A stretch of DNA of 64,000 nt from Harmonia axyridis (GCF_914767665.1 NC_059502.1:62354031-62418030), one strand, 5' to 3'. Positions 47,676-60,098 are shown, counted from the first letter of the stretch. Numbers and translations are program-made. Notes: a model not told the origin generated them from the sequence alone.

Positions 47676-48512
47676 TATAGGAAGTTTTATATTCAACGAC
47701 TTCCGTTGATGGTGATATCGCATGATACCAAAATTTTATGATTCCGACTTTTCTGAAGCTGATTCATAATTTGACTGTGCAATTTTCGTTTAAAGCATAT
47801 TTGGCAGAGCTACATGTAATGTTTTATCTTACCTGGACCTTAGTAAGTCATAAGATTAGTTCAAATTCTAAATAAAAGAGATACTACTCCGCCAAAATTC
47901 GAATTAAACAATACTTCCTCATCTTCCGAAGAAAAAAAATAGATATAAGATAAATTTACTCATAATATCTCGATATCCATAATATCCAGACCAATATACT
48001 AGTCAGAGTCTGAAAATTATAAATTTAAATATTGAATTAGAGATCAAAAATTGTTTTCATCGATCATGTTTTTTTGAATCTATCACTTAAGATCTTGAGA
48101 ATTCGAGATTCTATTTTCATTTGATGTCATTTTATTTCGCTGTAAATAACTTGGGAATAATATATAAATTTTCGTTGTCGCGTTCACGTGAATCTCGGGT
48201 GGCTCGACTTTGCGTCTAATAAAAAAACAACAGGTTTTCGTAAACAGAGATCTGCGAATAACTCGATAAAATTAATGAATCGAAGAGGTCAACAAACTGC
48301 TGTATACACGATTGTATTTCAATAAATGATAAAGTACACAGAAATGAATGAAGAAATTTCAGTAATAGTTGAATAACTCTCATTGGTTGGAAAATACGAT
48401 CTTCTGAATCATAAGATTCTCAGTAAAGGTGGTTACTTCATGTTTCAACACATTTTATTCTTATGTAAGATGCTAAACTAGCATCAAATAAAATTATGAG
48501 TATACAATGTAT
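47676..48512. other. AT-rich stretch without recognised genes
   Basis: Nothing identifiable. Confidence 0.3.
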
Positions 48513-49662
48513 TCTGGGTTTCAGTGCAATAACTTTAGCATCAGATAGAACAACTATTTTCATGAAAAAAAAAATCCTATAAAACATATCATCCTGACAA
48601 GCTTCGTTTTCGAGATACAGGGTGTTAAAGTTTGAAGAAAAATCAGTTTTTAACTTATAACTCTAGTATTATTACATTCATTTTTTCAATTATTAGTTAT
48701 TGAAGTCTTGATAATGTAATGTTTCGAATTAGGTAAGTGTATCCTGCCAAACTAATCCAGTGGCGTAGATTAGGAGTGGGATGATCCTTTTTTATTGAAA
48801 ACCTACACCACTGTCCTTTTTTCGAAAAAATTATTTCATTCCTGAAATCAACTGAGCTTCATTAAAAAAAGTTCTCTTGAATTATTTTCATAGAATGTAC
48901 CATTTTCAAGATAATCGAGTACAAATCAAAGACTATCTACAAAATCTACAAAAAATTGATTTTTCAAATTTTACCATTAGCGATAAATGAAAGTACCTAC
49001 AAAAATTGAATTAGTGTATTATAACGCTTTCAGGTGGAATTCAATTAAACATTTCTGAAAGACACCGAAACAATAAAAAAAATTTTTATTGTTTGAGTGT
49101 CTGATAAATTTTCTTTCTGAAATGTTCAATTGAATGCTATCTGGAAGCATCTTAATATACTAGCCAAGTTTTGTACTCTCATTTATCATTACTGGGAAAA
49201 TTTGAAAAATTATTTTTTGTAGATTATTGAGGATAATGTTCGCTTTGTACTCGATTATCTCGAAAATGGTACATGATATGAAAATAATTCAAATGCCTTT
49301 TTTTCAATTAAGCTCAGTTGATTTTAGAAATGAAACAATTTTTCCGAATGAAAGACACTGGTGTAGATTTTCAATAAGAAAAGGATCATCGCACCCTTAT
49401 ATCTACGCCACTGGATAAGTTTGACAAAAAACACTTAACTAATTCGAGACATTACATTATCAAGACTTCAATACCTAAAAATTAAAACAATGAATGTAAT
49501 AATAATAGAGTTATAAGTCAAAAACTGATTTTTTCAAAACTGTATCACCCTGTATCTCGAAAACGAAGCTATTTAGGGTATCTATGTTTCTAGGATTTTT
49601 TTTATAAAAAGAGTTGTTCTATTGGATGCCAAAGTTATTGCACTAAAATCTGAACCACCCTG
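48513..49662. mobile_element. Foldback element, ~570-bp arms with almost no loop
   Basis: The left half mirrors the right half: GTGCAATAACTTTAGCATC, TTCGTTTTCGAGATACAGGG, TCTTGATAATGTAATGTTTC, CCAGTGGCGTAGATTA, TTTCTGAAAG and AATAAAAAAAATTTTTATT at the centre (about 49070-49095). Arms look about 85-90% alike by eye. The right terminus is ACCACCCTG before TA; the left one is decayed (TTCTGGGTT). CAGTGGCGTAG, a hAT-like terminus, sits within both arms. It encodes no protein. Confidence 0.85.
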
Positions 49663-52053
49663 TATATGTGTTCACCAATCCAATTTCGATGTCAATATAT
49701 CAAAAAGACATTTCAGTCAATCAATGAAAATAAAGGAATGCACGTACCAAATTGGATGCAACAAATAGTTTCTGAGAGAAGCTCTTTTCATTTAATTTTT
49801 AATTCTACATATCCCAAAACGTAAATAATGGAAATTGTAAGGGGGGTTCAATTTTCAATTGTTGTTCCTGAGTGATTTAAAAAGTTTATCATTGGCAATA
49901 ATGAGCTAAAAAGAGGTGTCATAGTATAATTTTTCATGTCTTCTTTCCTCTCAGAATATAACACATCATTCAAAAAATTTATATACCAAATTAAAAATGA
50001 AAGGATTCGTCTCAAGCACTGTTTCTTCGTATTAACTGCATATTGATTGAGTAAGAATGGTACCTAGTTGCATTGATTATATTCAGAGCATTCAAAACTC
50101 CAAAACTATGAAGAATACCTATATATGTAGTAGGTAATAAAAAATAACCTTCAAAATTCATTGATCGGGATCTCGATCTAGGATGATCAATGCGATATAG
50201 CAACCGATTTTGTACAAAGATGAACTCAGAACGTTTTTTCAATTCTGCAGGATTTTTTTCTCCAGAAATCAAAGAACGAAAATCAAAAGATCATAACTTT
50301 TTGAAAAATCCGTGTAGGTCAAACAGTACAAAGTACAAAACGGTGCTTCCAAGTTTGCCAAATATTTCCAAACGTAATCGATCTATTTTTAGTCGAGATA
50401 ATTTAAAACTCTACATACACAAGACAAGAATAAAAAATGGAACTCTCATGCATGAATTCAGATAAACGGAGATTATGTATATGCTGTGCCAGAAGTATCC
50501 AAAAATAATTTCGAAAAAAAAAGTTGGAACAAGGGAATTCCAAAATTTTTTTCTGCTGAGATGTTAATTATTGAATGTAATGCATAAATGTATCTGAATG
50601 AAATCAATATTTCCGTTGTAAAGTAGTAATATAAATAGAATTGTTTAACTTTAGATTAGTCGATAAACAAATTGGATGTAGATGTGAATTATAAGAAGAA
50701 AGTCGAGAATATCAAATCAGTTCGAATCGTGGCGCCTCGCTGACTGTGATAACTAATTGTTTTACGCGAGTCGTGACTGATGTAAACACTTAAACAGGTG
50801 AAACCTCAATTCTCAAGTGATGCATTACGAAGAAAAAGTCACATAAACAGAATATTTTGAAAAGCTAATATAGGCTTTATGTGGCAACATTTTTTTGTAA
50901 TAAAAAACCATATTTTAAATTTCCAGGACGAAAAAAATTATAAAATAATTTTTTGTGTCAACTATTCTTTCACAGAATACAGTTAGTTATTCCATTGATT
51001 TATCATTAAACTTTCATGTAATTTATTTATCTTTCAGTCTATCCAAAGATAGGCCTATATGTTTATTGTCATAATTTACAGGTATTATTAATGTACAGGT
51101 TGTTTTCACATTGCCTCTAATATTAGCGTTACCTATATTTCTTTTAACAATTTTAACTACGTGGAAGCAATAGATGCTGGTGAAATATGCTCAGAAACTT
51201 CCAAATTTGATGTAACGAATTCAACTATACAGCCCCTTCCGACAACTATCATAAGTTATGGCAACACTGTAAAATGTTACTCATTTGACATAGATACGAT
51301 CTCATCTATCGATTTCGACAGCTCTAAAGCATAGCATTTCGACAATAAGAAAAATATCAGGTACCTCAGATTAGGTAGGTACAAAAGACCAATAGGAGGT
51401 GTCAATAATCAATACACCAATGAAAAAATCCCTACTTTCAAATGAGTACTTCGTTGATAATGAATTAACCGATCGCAAAAAATCTCTTCAAAAGCAATCC
51501 AACACCTTTAGATTAAAAATCGAATTACCTGCAGTCAAAAACTATGATACAGAACAAAGAACAAAGCTGCAGGGGTCAAGAAGCACTTAAATTGTTGTTA
51601 AACAAACGCATTCAGTCCAGCGCAGGAACTGAATGTTGATGTTTACATTTATGTTATGTACGTCGGCTGGGAGCGAGAAAGAAGAAAAACTGTGTCAAGC
51701 GCACTGGAGGAAAGTAAGGTGAACTGCACCTCCACGTTGCCATATTGATTTTTCCTATTTCTTGGAAGAGGAGAGTATTGAATAAAATCCTAGGAAGAAA
51801 TGAGTTTCATTGAATTAGATGTCTAAAAATATAGAGATGTGCCAACTCACTCTTGAAAAGTTTAAACTGACTACTTTTGATGGAACCAGTTTTTTTGGAT
51901 TTAAGGATACCTATTTTTGGTACTTCACTTGATTTCTGCATAGTTTTCTATTTCCCTCAAATTAAGTTATGTTGTATAAATATGAACAGTTCATTATTTA
52001 GCATCTTTTAAGGAATGAAATAGAAGTTTTTCCCTGTTGTTTCCATAAAAATA
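49663..52053. other. AT-rich stretch, possibly with an unrecognised exon
   Basis: A 91-codon plus-strand frame at 50190-50465 is less skewed than most, but no domain is recognisable. A slightly GC-richer patch lies at 51590-51750. No repeats seen. Confidence 0.3.
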
Positions 52054-52993
52054 AAGCGTGTTTTTTTAGAGCTATAGAACTTTAAATTGCAATAAAACAA
52101 AGATGGATTATTCGATTGACATGAATTTTATTTATCCGCAAGATAATCTTGTGGCATTACATTTTGAATATGATTTCTGACATATGACCGCCACGGCTGG
52201 GTCAGATGTAGTCCAATCTGGACGTCCAATTTTCTATTACTTTTTCCAACATTTGTGGCCGTAAATCGGCAATAACACGGCGAATGTTGTCTTCCAAATG
52301 GTCAAGGGTTTGTGGCTTATCTACATAGACCAATGACTTTACATAGCCCCACAGAAAGTACTCTAGCGGTGTTAAATCACAAGATCTTGGAGGCGAATTC
52401 ACAGGTCCAAAACGTGAAATTAGGCGGTCATCAAACGTGTCTTTCAATAAATCGATTGTGGCACGAGCTGTGTGACATGTTGCGCCGTCTTGTTGGAACC
52501 ACAGCTCCTGGACATCATGGTTGTTCAATTTAGGAATGAAAATGTTAGTAATCATGGCTCTATACCGATCACCATTGTCTGTAACGTTCTGGCCATCATC
52601 TTTTTTGAGGAAGTACGGACCAATGATTCCACCAGCCCATAAAAAGCGCACCAAACAGTCAGTTTTTCTGGATGTAACGGTGTTTCGACATACACTAGAC
52701 GATAAGCTTCACTCCAAATGCGGTAGTTTTGTTTGTTGACGTAGCCATTCAACCAGAAGTGCGCTTCATCGCTAAACAAAATAAAATGGACGTAGTGCGC
52801 GATACGTATTCCGCACAGAACCATTATTTTCGAAATAAAATTGCACTTTTTGCAAGCGTTGTTCACGCGTGAGTCTATTCATGATGAATTGCCAAACCAA
52901 ACTGAGAATAAATCACTTGACAGCTGTTAAATCGGTCGTCATCTTGAACAGTAATGCCAACTTAAAGTTATATACCTCGAAAAAACACCCGAT
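52054..52993 (-). mobile_element. DD41D mariner, copy 7
   Basis: The 940-bp copy has TA on both sides (AAGCGTGTTTTTTTAGAGCT at left, CGAAAAAACACCCGA at right). The minus-strand frame 52654-52202 holds DDGQNVTDNGDRY, QQDGATCHTARATIDLLKD, SCDLTPLEYFLWGY and ENWTSRLDYI; here the third catalytic Asp is Glu. The HTH deletion is of the TTTTATTTTGTTT class, as in copies 3, 5 and 6. The copy is inserted at or next to the decayed end of the mariner that follows. Confidence 0.9.
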
Positions 52994-53019
52994 ATGTTTC
53001 CATGGAAATATGGTAATGT

Positions 53020-54060
53020 AATTGAATAGCACCACCTACCATAGTTGAAATGATTTGATTTAGGTCAAAAATGCACAGTTTTGTTCGATAATTGTTTGCC
53101 ATTATGCCTCTCTCCATAGAAGTCATCATCCCTATATTGGCTAAAAATTTAGACAACCGATTTTCACAAGTCTCTTTTTATGGGCAAAATTGTTCGGCAT
53201 GGACAGAAACAGAACACGAACAATTGTTGACAGTACAGTTCCGAGTTAAAAGTTGTGACGTAGAGAGCAGCTCTTAGAAGATAATTCCCTGCCAATCCGA
53301 CTAAACACACAGCAAAAACTTCCTGGTCGTCAATCTTGACGTTGTCATAACAGGCGCGGATCCAGGCCCCACTTTTGGGGGGGGAACTTTCAGATTCTCA
53401 AAATACTGAAAATGCTTCCGCCATTTTGGGACGTCATTTTTTTGCCGTTCATTAATATGGGGTTTCACAAAATGTATTGAAGGTAAAATTTTTTCTGATC
53501 TTGTAATTATTTGAGCCTTAGTATGTCAAATTCTAGGAGGGCCGGCAAAATTTAAGAGGTGCCGGGGCCATTTGGGGGGGGAACGTTCCCCCAGTTCCCC
53601 CCCCCTGGATCTGCGCCTGTGTCATAAGCGATTCATAGATGGAATTATATAATAATAAACCCATACATCGAGCTTCTTCTTGATATCAGCCTTATGAAAA
53701 TGGTTCCAAACGGTTTTTTGTGCAATCTTTAGCTCTTGGGCAATCAAAACACAGTGCTTACATGACGGTCGCACTTGACAAGGTCCATGATTTTATGGAC
53801 ATTTTCGACAATTGATCTTTCAGTGCTTGGTGCATCTTTGACATCGAAATTACCGTAATAGATTCGACGAAACCAAAATTGTTCGTGATTGGCTATTGAA
53901 GTATCAGGACCATAAACACTATTTACATTTTCAGCTGCCTGGCTTGCACTTTCGCCTTCATCGAAGAAAAACTATAAAATATAGAGCATTTTCTCTTTGC
54001 TAGTGTCCGTCTTTGATTTCATTACATGAGTACGAATTTTAACAAAAGCGCAAAAGCTTC
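53020..54060 (-). pseudogene. DD34D mariner copy interrupted by a hAT MITE
   Basis: Its complement follows the 26535 element from the C-terminal coding end (ATTTAGGTCAAAAATGCAC) through the CACACAGCAAAAACTTCC block and GTTGACGTT-type sequence. After the MITE at 53351-53619 it resumes in the HTH region (ATTTTATGGACATTTTCGAC) and ends near the ATGGGATGG-equivalent start. Many stops and indels are present. Terminal repeats are not preserved. Confidence 0.8.
53351..53619. mobile_element. hAT-type MITE, 269 bp, perfect 8-bp duplication
   Basis: The ends are CAGGCGCGGATCCAGG and CCTGGATCTGCGCCTG, and TGTCATAA is present intact on both sides (53343-53350 and 53620-53627). G-runs and C-runs (GGGGGGGG near 53380 and CCCCCCCC near 53600) lie just inside the ends and could pair. 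It is related to the 37486 MITE but with different ends. Confidence 0.92.
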
Positions 54061-54167
54061 TGACTTTGTCACAGTATTTATAATTTCCGAATTTTGACCC
54101 CAGGAACAGGGGCAGATCAAGATTTCTTCAAGGGACACTACACAGTACTAAATTTCTTCAAGGGTAA

Positions 54168-54572
54168 GTCCTGGAAGAAATCAATTAAATCTCTAGAAGC
54201 AACAGAAATGGGCTACTGGAGACGAGCGGCGGGAAGATCTAAGCTGGAAAGAGTGAGAAACGAGAAAATCCGAGAAATTATGGGTGTAGAACAAACTATA
54301 GTCGAAGAAGTGAGAGTGAAGCAGTTGAAATATCATGGGCACGTCCAAAGAATGGCACCAGAAAGACTTACAAAACAGATATTGGACTGGGTACCCGCGG
54401 GAAAAAGGAGAAGAGGAAGACCAAGGAATAGTTGGAGAGAAGGCATCAACAAAGAAATGCAGGAAAGAGGACTGGAAGAGAATCAATGGATTGGCCGTGC
54501 CGAGTGGAGACTAGAGGTATCGGAAGACTTCGGAGCAAGTTGTAAAAGCCGATATTATTATTATTATTTGAA
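54168..54572 (+). pseudogene. Non-LTR retrotransposon 3' end (RT C-terminal region)
   Basis: The frame reads LEATEMGYWRRAAG, RVRNEKIREIMG, VKQLKYHGHVQRMAPERLTK, AGKRRRGRPRNSW and WIGRAEW, i.e. the conserved C-terminus of LINE endonuclease/reverse transcriptases (GH-x-x-RM followed by GRPR-x-x-W). It then runs into a short ATT repeat at 54554-54570, the 3' tail. The whole 5' part is missing, as expected for 5'-truncated LINE insertions. It is probably RTE- or Jockey-like; the clade is not certain. Confidence 0.75.
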
Positions 54573-54970
54573 CTGGGGTCGTTTTGCTCGGGTAAGTCTT
54601 CCGGGAACTGCGACCATGCAGATCTTTTGTTCACTACCCTACTCATTCATAGAAACCCAGGGAGGTCGTCAACGACGTTAATAAAATTGACAACCTCCTT
54701 AGGGGCCTTGGCCGTTACCTCTTTGGTATCCAGGACCGGCTTACCCATGTGAATGGTTCTTAGGCCAGCCAGCTCTGGACACTTGCATATCAAGTGTTCA
54801 ACCGTTTCTACTTCCGATCCACAGAGCCTGCAAATCTCGTCTGCTGACTTACCCATACGGTAGAAATGATGTTTGTACCGACAGTGCCCCGTCAGCAGTC
54901 CCACCATCACACGAAACTCCGCTCGTGACAGCTTCAGGAGCTTTCTGGTGTAAGTAGGTGAAATCTTCAT
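54551..54970 (-). pseudogene. Second non-LTR retrotransposon 3' end, opposite strand
   Basis: The minus-strand frame 54970-54647 gives LLKLSRAEFRVMVGLLTGHC, RYKHHFYRMGKS and a CCHC-type CRLCGSEVETVEHLICKC motif, the C-terminal end of Jockey/R1-type ORF2 proteins. After the stop a short 3' UTR runs into the complement of the same ATT repeat. It is 5'-truncated at about 54970. The two LINE ends share their tail. Confidence 0.75.
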
Positions 54971-54979
54971 AAATATATA

Positions 54980-55273
54980 CAGGGTGTTTCATTGGGAAAC
55001 GGAAATACTTCACAGGTGCATAGGTGGCACCAAGCCGGTTCTGGAGATACCCCATTTATTGGGTCTTACTTTCTTCGTAGCCGAGATACAGGGTGTTTTA
55101 TGAATTTTGCCCGTTTCTTTCTGAGGCCATATCAAACGAACCACCCGGTATATTTTTTTCATATTTGGCAAATATATTCCTAATTGAGAGCCCAAACGTA
55201 TGATCGCCTTGAAAATCCAGGTCCGGGTTAACAAAAAATTATTAATCGTTTGAATCCTCGTAACAACACCCTG
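54980..55273. mobile_element. Possible MITE with CAGGGTGTT ends
   Basis: It starts CAGGGTGTTTCATTGGG after TA and ends CAACACCCTG before TA, with an additional CAGGGTGTTTTATGAA terminus inside (about 55090). Only about 10 terminal bases match, so this may be two adjacent or nested elements. Confidence 0.4.
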
Positions 55274-57907
55274 TACATCAGAATTTTGAAAATCTGTTTT
55301 AATATTCGGAAACACCACTAAAAACTAAACTGAGACCTGTACTTCAAATTTTCGCGCAGACAGTTTTACTGCACCAATTTTCAACGTAAAAGTGAAGTTT
55401 TTAAGAACTTGGATACCTGAAAGTGGTTTGAAGTGACTTTTAACAATGAATTATCAAGAATATTGAATCCATAATAATTTCAACATTACTTTGTAATTCA
55501 TTTTCACTTGGGTTTTCCTTTTTATAGCTGTATACCATTTCAGTTTTTATTTTTGAGTTACTCTCTCGTCGCCGGAAAACATGAGAGCAGTACGTCAGAA
55601 TAAAAGAAATTGGTGAAAGGCAGAAGTGTAGAATTGAAATAATTGGAGAAATTAAATAAATACTCATATAATTAGAAACTGGAATCAGAAGAATAGTATA
55701 TGTTAGATAGAAGGCAGAACAAGGAAAGAGAAGTTTGTATGATCAATGTATTGGAGATTATAAAGGAAGATTCAACTTAATTATTAAATAACAAGTAATA
55801 TAAGAAAAAGATAAGTAAGATAAGTAATTAGTTGAGTTATTATTGTGTTTGTTCAAAAAAATTATATATAATCCTAAATTTGAATATTCTAAAATTATTT
55901 TGAGTGAACAGAACCCAGCCCAATTTTTAAAATTTACAATATAACTGATAGATATTCATATCAGTATTTATTGTGAAATTTTCTCGCTGTGTTGATAATA
56001 CATGATAAGAGGGAGAATAATAAACCATATTGTAAAATTTTCAGAGTATTTTATTCACTTGAATTCCTCACAAGAATAAATCATTATTTTAACTGAGAAA
56101 TTTTGTTTGGATCAATAAAATTGAAAATTTTAATACGAAGTTTTATTTCACAATTATTCAAATTTATTACATTATTACAAAGTCTATGATTAACAGTACC
56201 TATTATTTCAATATATTATAACAACGAATGTTTTAAATACAATCAGATTTTGTGAATTTGAGGTCAACCAGTTAGAACCAAAATTTTTCCACAGAAAATA
56301 ATTTCACCCACATTAAATCAAACATACATTTCCGAAAAACTCAAAAATTGTTCTAACTGAACCTTTCGTTTGACTTTAATTAAAAAAAGAAATAATTACT
56401 CCTAATTGGCAGTTAATACAACCACATTCTTTTTAAATTTTCTGCCTTTTTTTTATATAAAATAAAAGTTTTATCACTTACGGTACGCTTTTTCAATTAT
56501 AATTTAACACTGACGCCAGGACATAATTTTGATGAAATACTAAAACAAGATCCATATTCCCTGCATGGATTTTGCGTACCAAGAAATCACAGAATTCTCA
56601 ATATATACCTGAACTACTGATATTGTATTTTTCGATTTGCAATCAGTCAGTTTAGAATAATCCTTCCTGTGTCAGCAATTTTTCTCTTCCCCTCAGATCA
56701 ATTGTTGGCTGAAACGAAAACGAAAGGAATAGTTAGGATACGCTGCAATGTCATCATCATTTCCTTGTTATGTAAACAAAACGTAAGTATCATGCATGTA
56801 ACAGGTAACAAGAAATTTGAGAAATAATAAATTGAATTCTTGCCTTGAAAAAACCACCTACCAAAAAATAGCCTATAAAGAAACAATATTTCATTTTTGA
56901 ACCAAAGACTAGACAGAGACATAACCATATTATTCAAAATCCCTCCTGGAGGTTTCAAAATAATATTAAAATCAGCCAAGGCCAAACCAAACTGTTTTAT
57001 TATTGTTAGTAAAGATCAAATAAAACATATAATACTGGAATCAACTTCAAAGTTAATAAGTTTTCTGACAAGTTTAAAAAGCCGTGGGGGTGTAATTTAA
57101 TAACCAGTTTCCGATGAATATATTTATATGATTGTCGATTTTTAAAATCATGAATGATCAGAACATTATTAATTAAACAAAGGTTCATTTTTGTATAGTT
57201 TACACTTAATATTCATCAAACCCTTTAAAATATTATTGACAGATTTCATTGTAAGGAATACTTTGATTAATTACGCTCCTACTGTAGCATTTGTTTGAGG
57301 TTAGAATTCAATGTTGTTTCAGTACTAACTATATAGGAGATGAATCAGTTTAAACTTTAGAAATAACCAGCATATTCGATTATAGAATGATAGAAATGAA
57401 TTATTTGAGTTTTAAAAGCTTTTTTTGGCATATTTGATAACTTTTTTTGTCAAATTAATATATATTATAATAGGAGGTTGCCTATAACGGGACAACATTT
57501 TTCATACAGCAGCCTGTTTGAGAGAAGGGAATAAATGTTAATTCAAACTTTGATCGAGACGAATCGAATTTTCCAGAAGGGCAAGGTGTAAACAATAAAA
57601 ACCAGTTAAATCGGTCAAAAATCTTCTTACGGGAAATTTTCTCCGATAAATGGTTAATGGTTTTGAGAGGGTAGTCCACTTATGCCAGAACCTCTTTCAT
57701 TTCATTCAAACTTTGGAATTTCAAAAGGGAACCTCTGTTTTATTTTTTGCAAATTAGTATTCTACGGCAAAAAAAGCAAAAGTTTTGTACAAACAATTTT
57801 TCACGAATCGTCCAAGTTGGCTGAGATAGAGTTTGAATTTTCCGTCTTAACAACCTTAATGTAGTGTTTGATTGTCTCAGTCTTTACTTGTCGGAAATTC
57901 ATCTTGA
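55274..57907. other. AT-rich stretch without recognised genes
   Basis: Nothing identifiable; frames are short and composition-driven. Confidence 0.3.
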
Positions 57908-58034
57908 TGATTAAAAAGTAAAATAACTTATTTCAGTTACCATGCTCACCTGACGAAGTCATGTTATCATGACGAAACAATTGTTGTGAAAATAAATATA
58001 TAAAGCGGAAATAAGTTATTTTACTTTTTAATCA
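57908..58034. repeat. Small inverted-repeat element with 27-bp ends
   Basis: TGATTAAAAAGTAAAATAAC (to TTATTTC at 57934) recurs inverted at 58008-58034 without mismatch. The inside carries a second hairpin, GTCATG-TTAT-CATGAC, next to CTGACGA and GAAA. Confidence 0.85.
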
Positions 58035-58099
58035 ACCTTAATGTATCCATCCTATTGATAATTCACATGAAATTTCAGTTGTAAATTGTCCAACTATTC

Positions 58100-58450
58100 G
58101 TTGGAACTAAGATGCATAGAAAACCTGATGTTTGCAGTGATTCGATTTTGTTTCAGACTTTTCAAGATAGTCCACCTGTTGCTTTGGTGTTTTGCTCAAC
58201 CAGAGTTCTGTAAGGTGGCGCTCTTCAGAATTGTTCGAATTCCCGCTATCTGCCTGGCGCTTTTCAAAAATGAAATACTGATTTTAGACACTGCAAACTT
58301 TCGCAATAAAGTACAATTCAGTTCCTATATTTTCAATGAAATGAATGGAATATAATGACAGAGTACAGAAGATTGTCACAAGCATGGAATATGAAATAGT
58401 ATTGTCTTTACAGTACACACACCAGGTTTTCTATGCATCTTAGTTGGACC
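58100..58450. repeat. Inverted-repeat MITE-like unit
   Basis: AACTAAGATGCATAGAAAAC at 58105 recurs inverted at 58423-58447 (GTTTTCTATGCATCTTAGTT). The TIR is about 25-28 bp. It has no coding capacity beyond a chance 89-codon frame. Confidence 0.75.
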
Positions 58451-58477
58451 AATGGGAAACGTTCTGCGCCATTTTCG

Positions 58478-58506
58478 ATCAATGATCAATGATCAACGAT
58501 CAATGA
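58478..58506. repeat. Four tandem ATCAATG heptamers
   Basis: ATCAATG repeats four times with one C-for-T change, a short microsatellite-like run. Confidence 0.8.
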
Positions 58507-58834
58507 CAGTACATGTACAGAAAACAAACAGTTCAGCAGAAAACGTCCGACATTCATGTGAATGATTAATGTAATGGATATATTAAGGTCGTTTAGAACC
58601 ATCTGTGGCGATTCATTAAAAACTGGTAATACAAAACTTTTTTATTTTGTCGAAGAAGACAAATCGGCAATAAACAACATTTGAAATTCCAAAGTTGAAC
58701 CAACACAAGGGAGAATTAAATGGAAGAAGTTCAGGTCTTTTCCCTCAAAACCATCAACCTAACCTTTTATTTGTAAGATATTTCCATTTTGAAGTTTTTG
58801 AGCGATTCAACTTAAACAAATCTCCCTTATAATA

Positions 58835-59722
58835 ACGTGTGTTTTTTTTTCGAGGTATATATAACTTCAAGTTGGCATTACTATTCAAGATGGCGACCGA
58901 TTTAACAGCTGTCAAGTGATTTATTCTCAGTTTGGTTTGGCAATTCATCATGAATAGACTCACGCCTGAACAACGCTTGCAAATAGTGCAATTTTATTTT
59001 GTACAGCGATGAAGCGCACTTCTGGTTGAATGGCTACGTCAACAAACAAATCTGCCGCATTTGGAGTGAAGCTAATTCTCAAGTGTATGTCGAAAAACGT
59101 TACATCCAGAAAAACTAACTGTTTGGTGCGCTTTATGGGCTGTTGGAATCATTGGTCCGTACTTCTTCAAAAACGATGATGGCCAGAACGTTACAGTCAA
59201 TGGTGATCGGTATAGAGCCATGATTACTAACTTTTTCATTCCTGAATCGAACAACCATGATGTCCAGGAGCTGTGGTTCCAACAAGACGGCGCAACATGT
59301 CACACAGCTTGTGCCACAATCGATTTATTAAAAGACACATTTGGTGACCGCCTAATTTCACGTTTTGGACCTGTGAATTGGCCTCCAAGATCTTGTGATT
59401 TAACAGCGCTCGACTACTTTCTGTGGGGCTATGTAAAGTCATTGGTCTATGCGGATAAGCCACAAACCCTTGACCATTTAGAAGACAACATTTGCCGTGT
59501 TATTGCCGATATACGGCCACAAATATTGGAAAATGTCATCGAAAATTGGACGTCCAGATTGGACTACATCCGAGCCAGCCGTGGCGGTCATATGCCAGAA
59601 ATCATATTTAAAATGTAATGCCACAAGATTATCTTGCGGATAAATAAAATTCATGTCAATCGAATAATGAATCGTTGTTTTATTGCAATTTAAAGTTCTA
59701 TAGCTCTAAAAAAAACACCCTT
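58835..59722 (+). mobile_element. DD41D mariner, copy 8 (third deletion class)
   Basis: Left end ACGTGTGTTTTTTTTTTCGA after TA, right end AACACCCTT. After MNRLTPEQRLQIVQF the sequence jumps from CAATTTTATTT directly to TGTACAGCGATGAAGCGC, a longer deletion than in the other copies. The downstream frame 59220-59618 reaches the natural C-terminus (IRASRGGHMPEIIFKM), with QQDGATCHTACATIDLLKD and SCDLTALDYFLWG. Confidence 0.9.
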
Positions 59723-60098
59723 CACAAGATTTGGGTCTGGAACAATCAGTACATTTTAATTAATCCTCACCATTTTCAATCGCCAATATTGATTTTCAGC
59801 GTTATTTTTCTTAATACTGTACACAAATAAATTGCAATCTTCTTGATTAGAATAATATCTTCAGAAGATTATTAATGAGATGAGATCAAAACAAACGAAC
59901 CTTTTACAACTTGAAACAGAAATAGAAAAACCTAGTTGTCTTTGTCTATTATATTTTTTTCGGGCCACCAAAACTTATGGTTAGTATTTAGTTTAGATTC
60001 TTGAAAACCGCTCCGATACCACAAAATTATAATGTTGATTCCAGTTTTTCAAACAGGATAAAAAAAACGAAACAAAATGGGACGCCACGATACATTCA
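59723..60098 (-). other. Probable 3' UTR/downstream region of the LSM14-like gene
   Basis: It lies directly beyond the stop codon at 60101-60099. I see no other gene and no clear AATAAA. Confidence 0.4.

Noticed and set aside
50190..50465. 91-codon frame as a host exon
   Set aside because: No domain is recognised and no convincing splice sites frame it; left as unassigned.
57950..57990. Hammerhead-ribozyme-like core (CTGACGA, a GTCATG/CATGAC stem, then GAAAC) inside a small inverted-repeat element
   Set aside because: An extra A separates CTGACGA from the stem. The base after the possible stem III is G, where H is required. The 5' and 3' flanks do not pair as stem I. It is probably chance within a hairpin-forming MITE.
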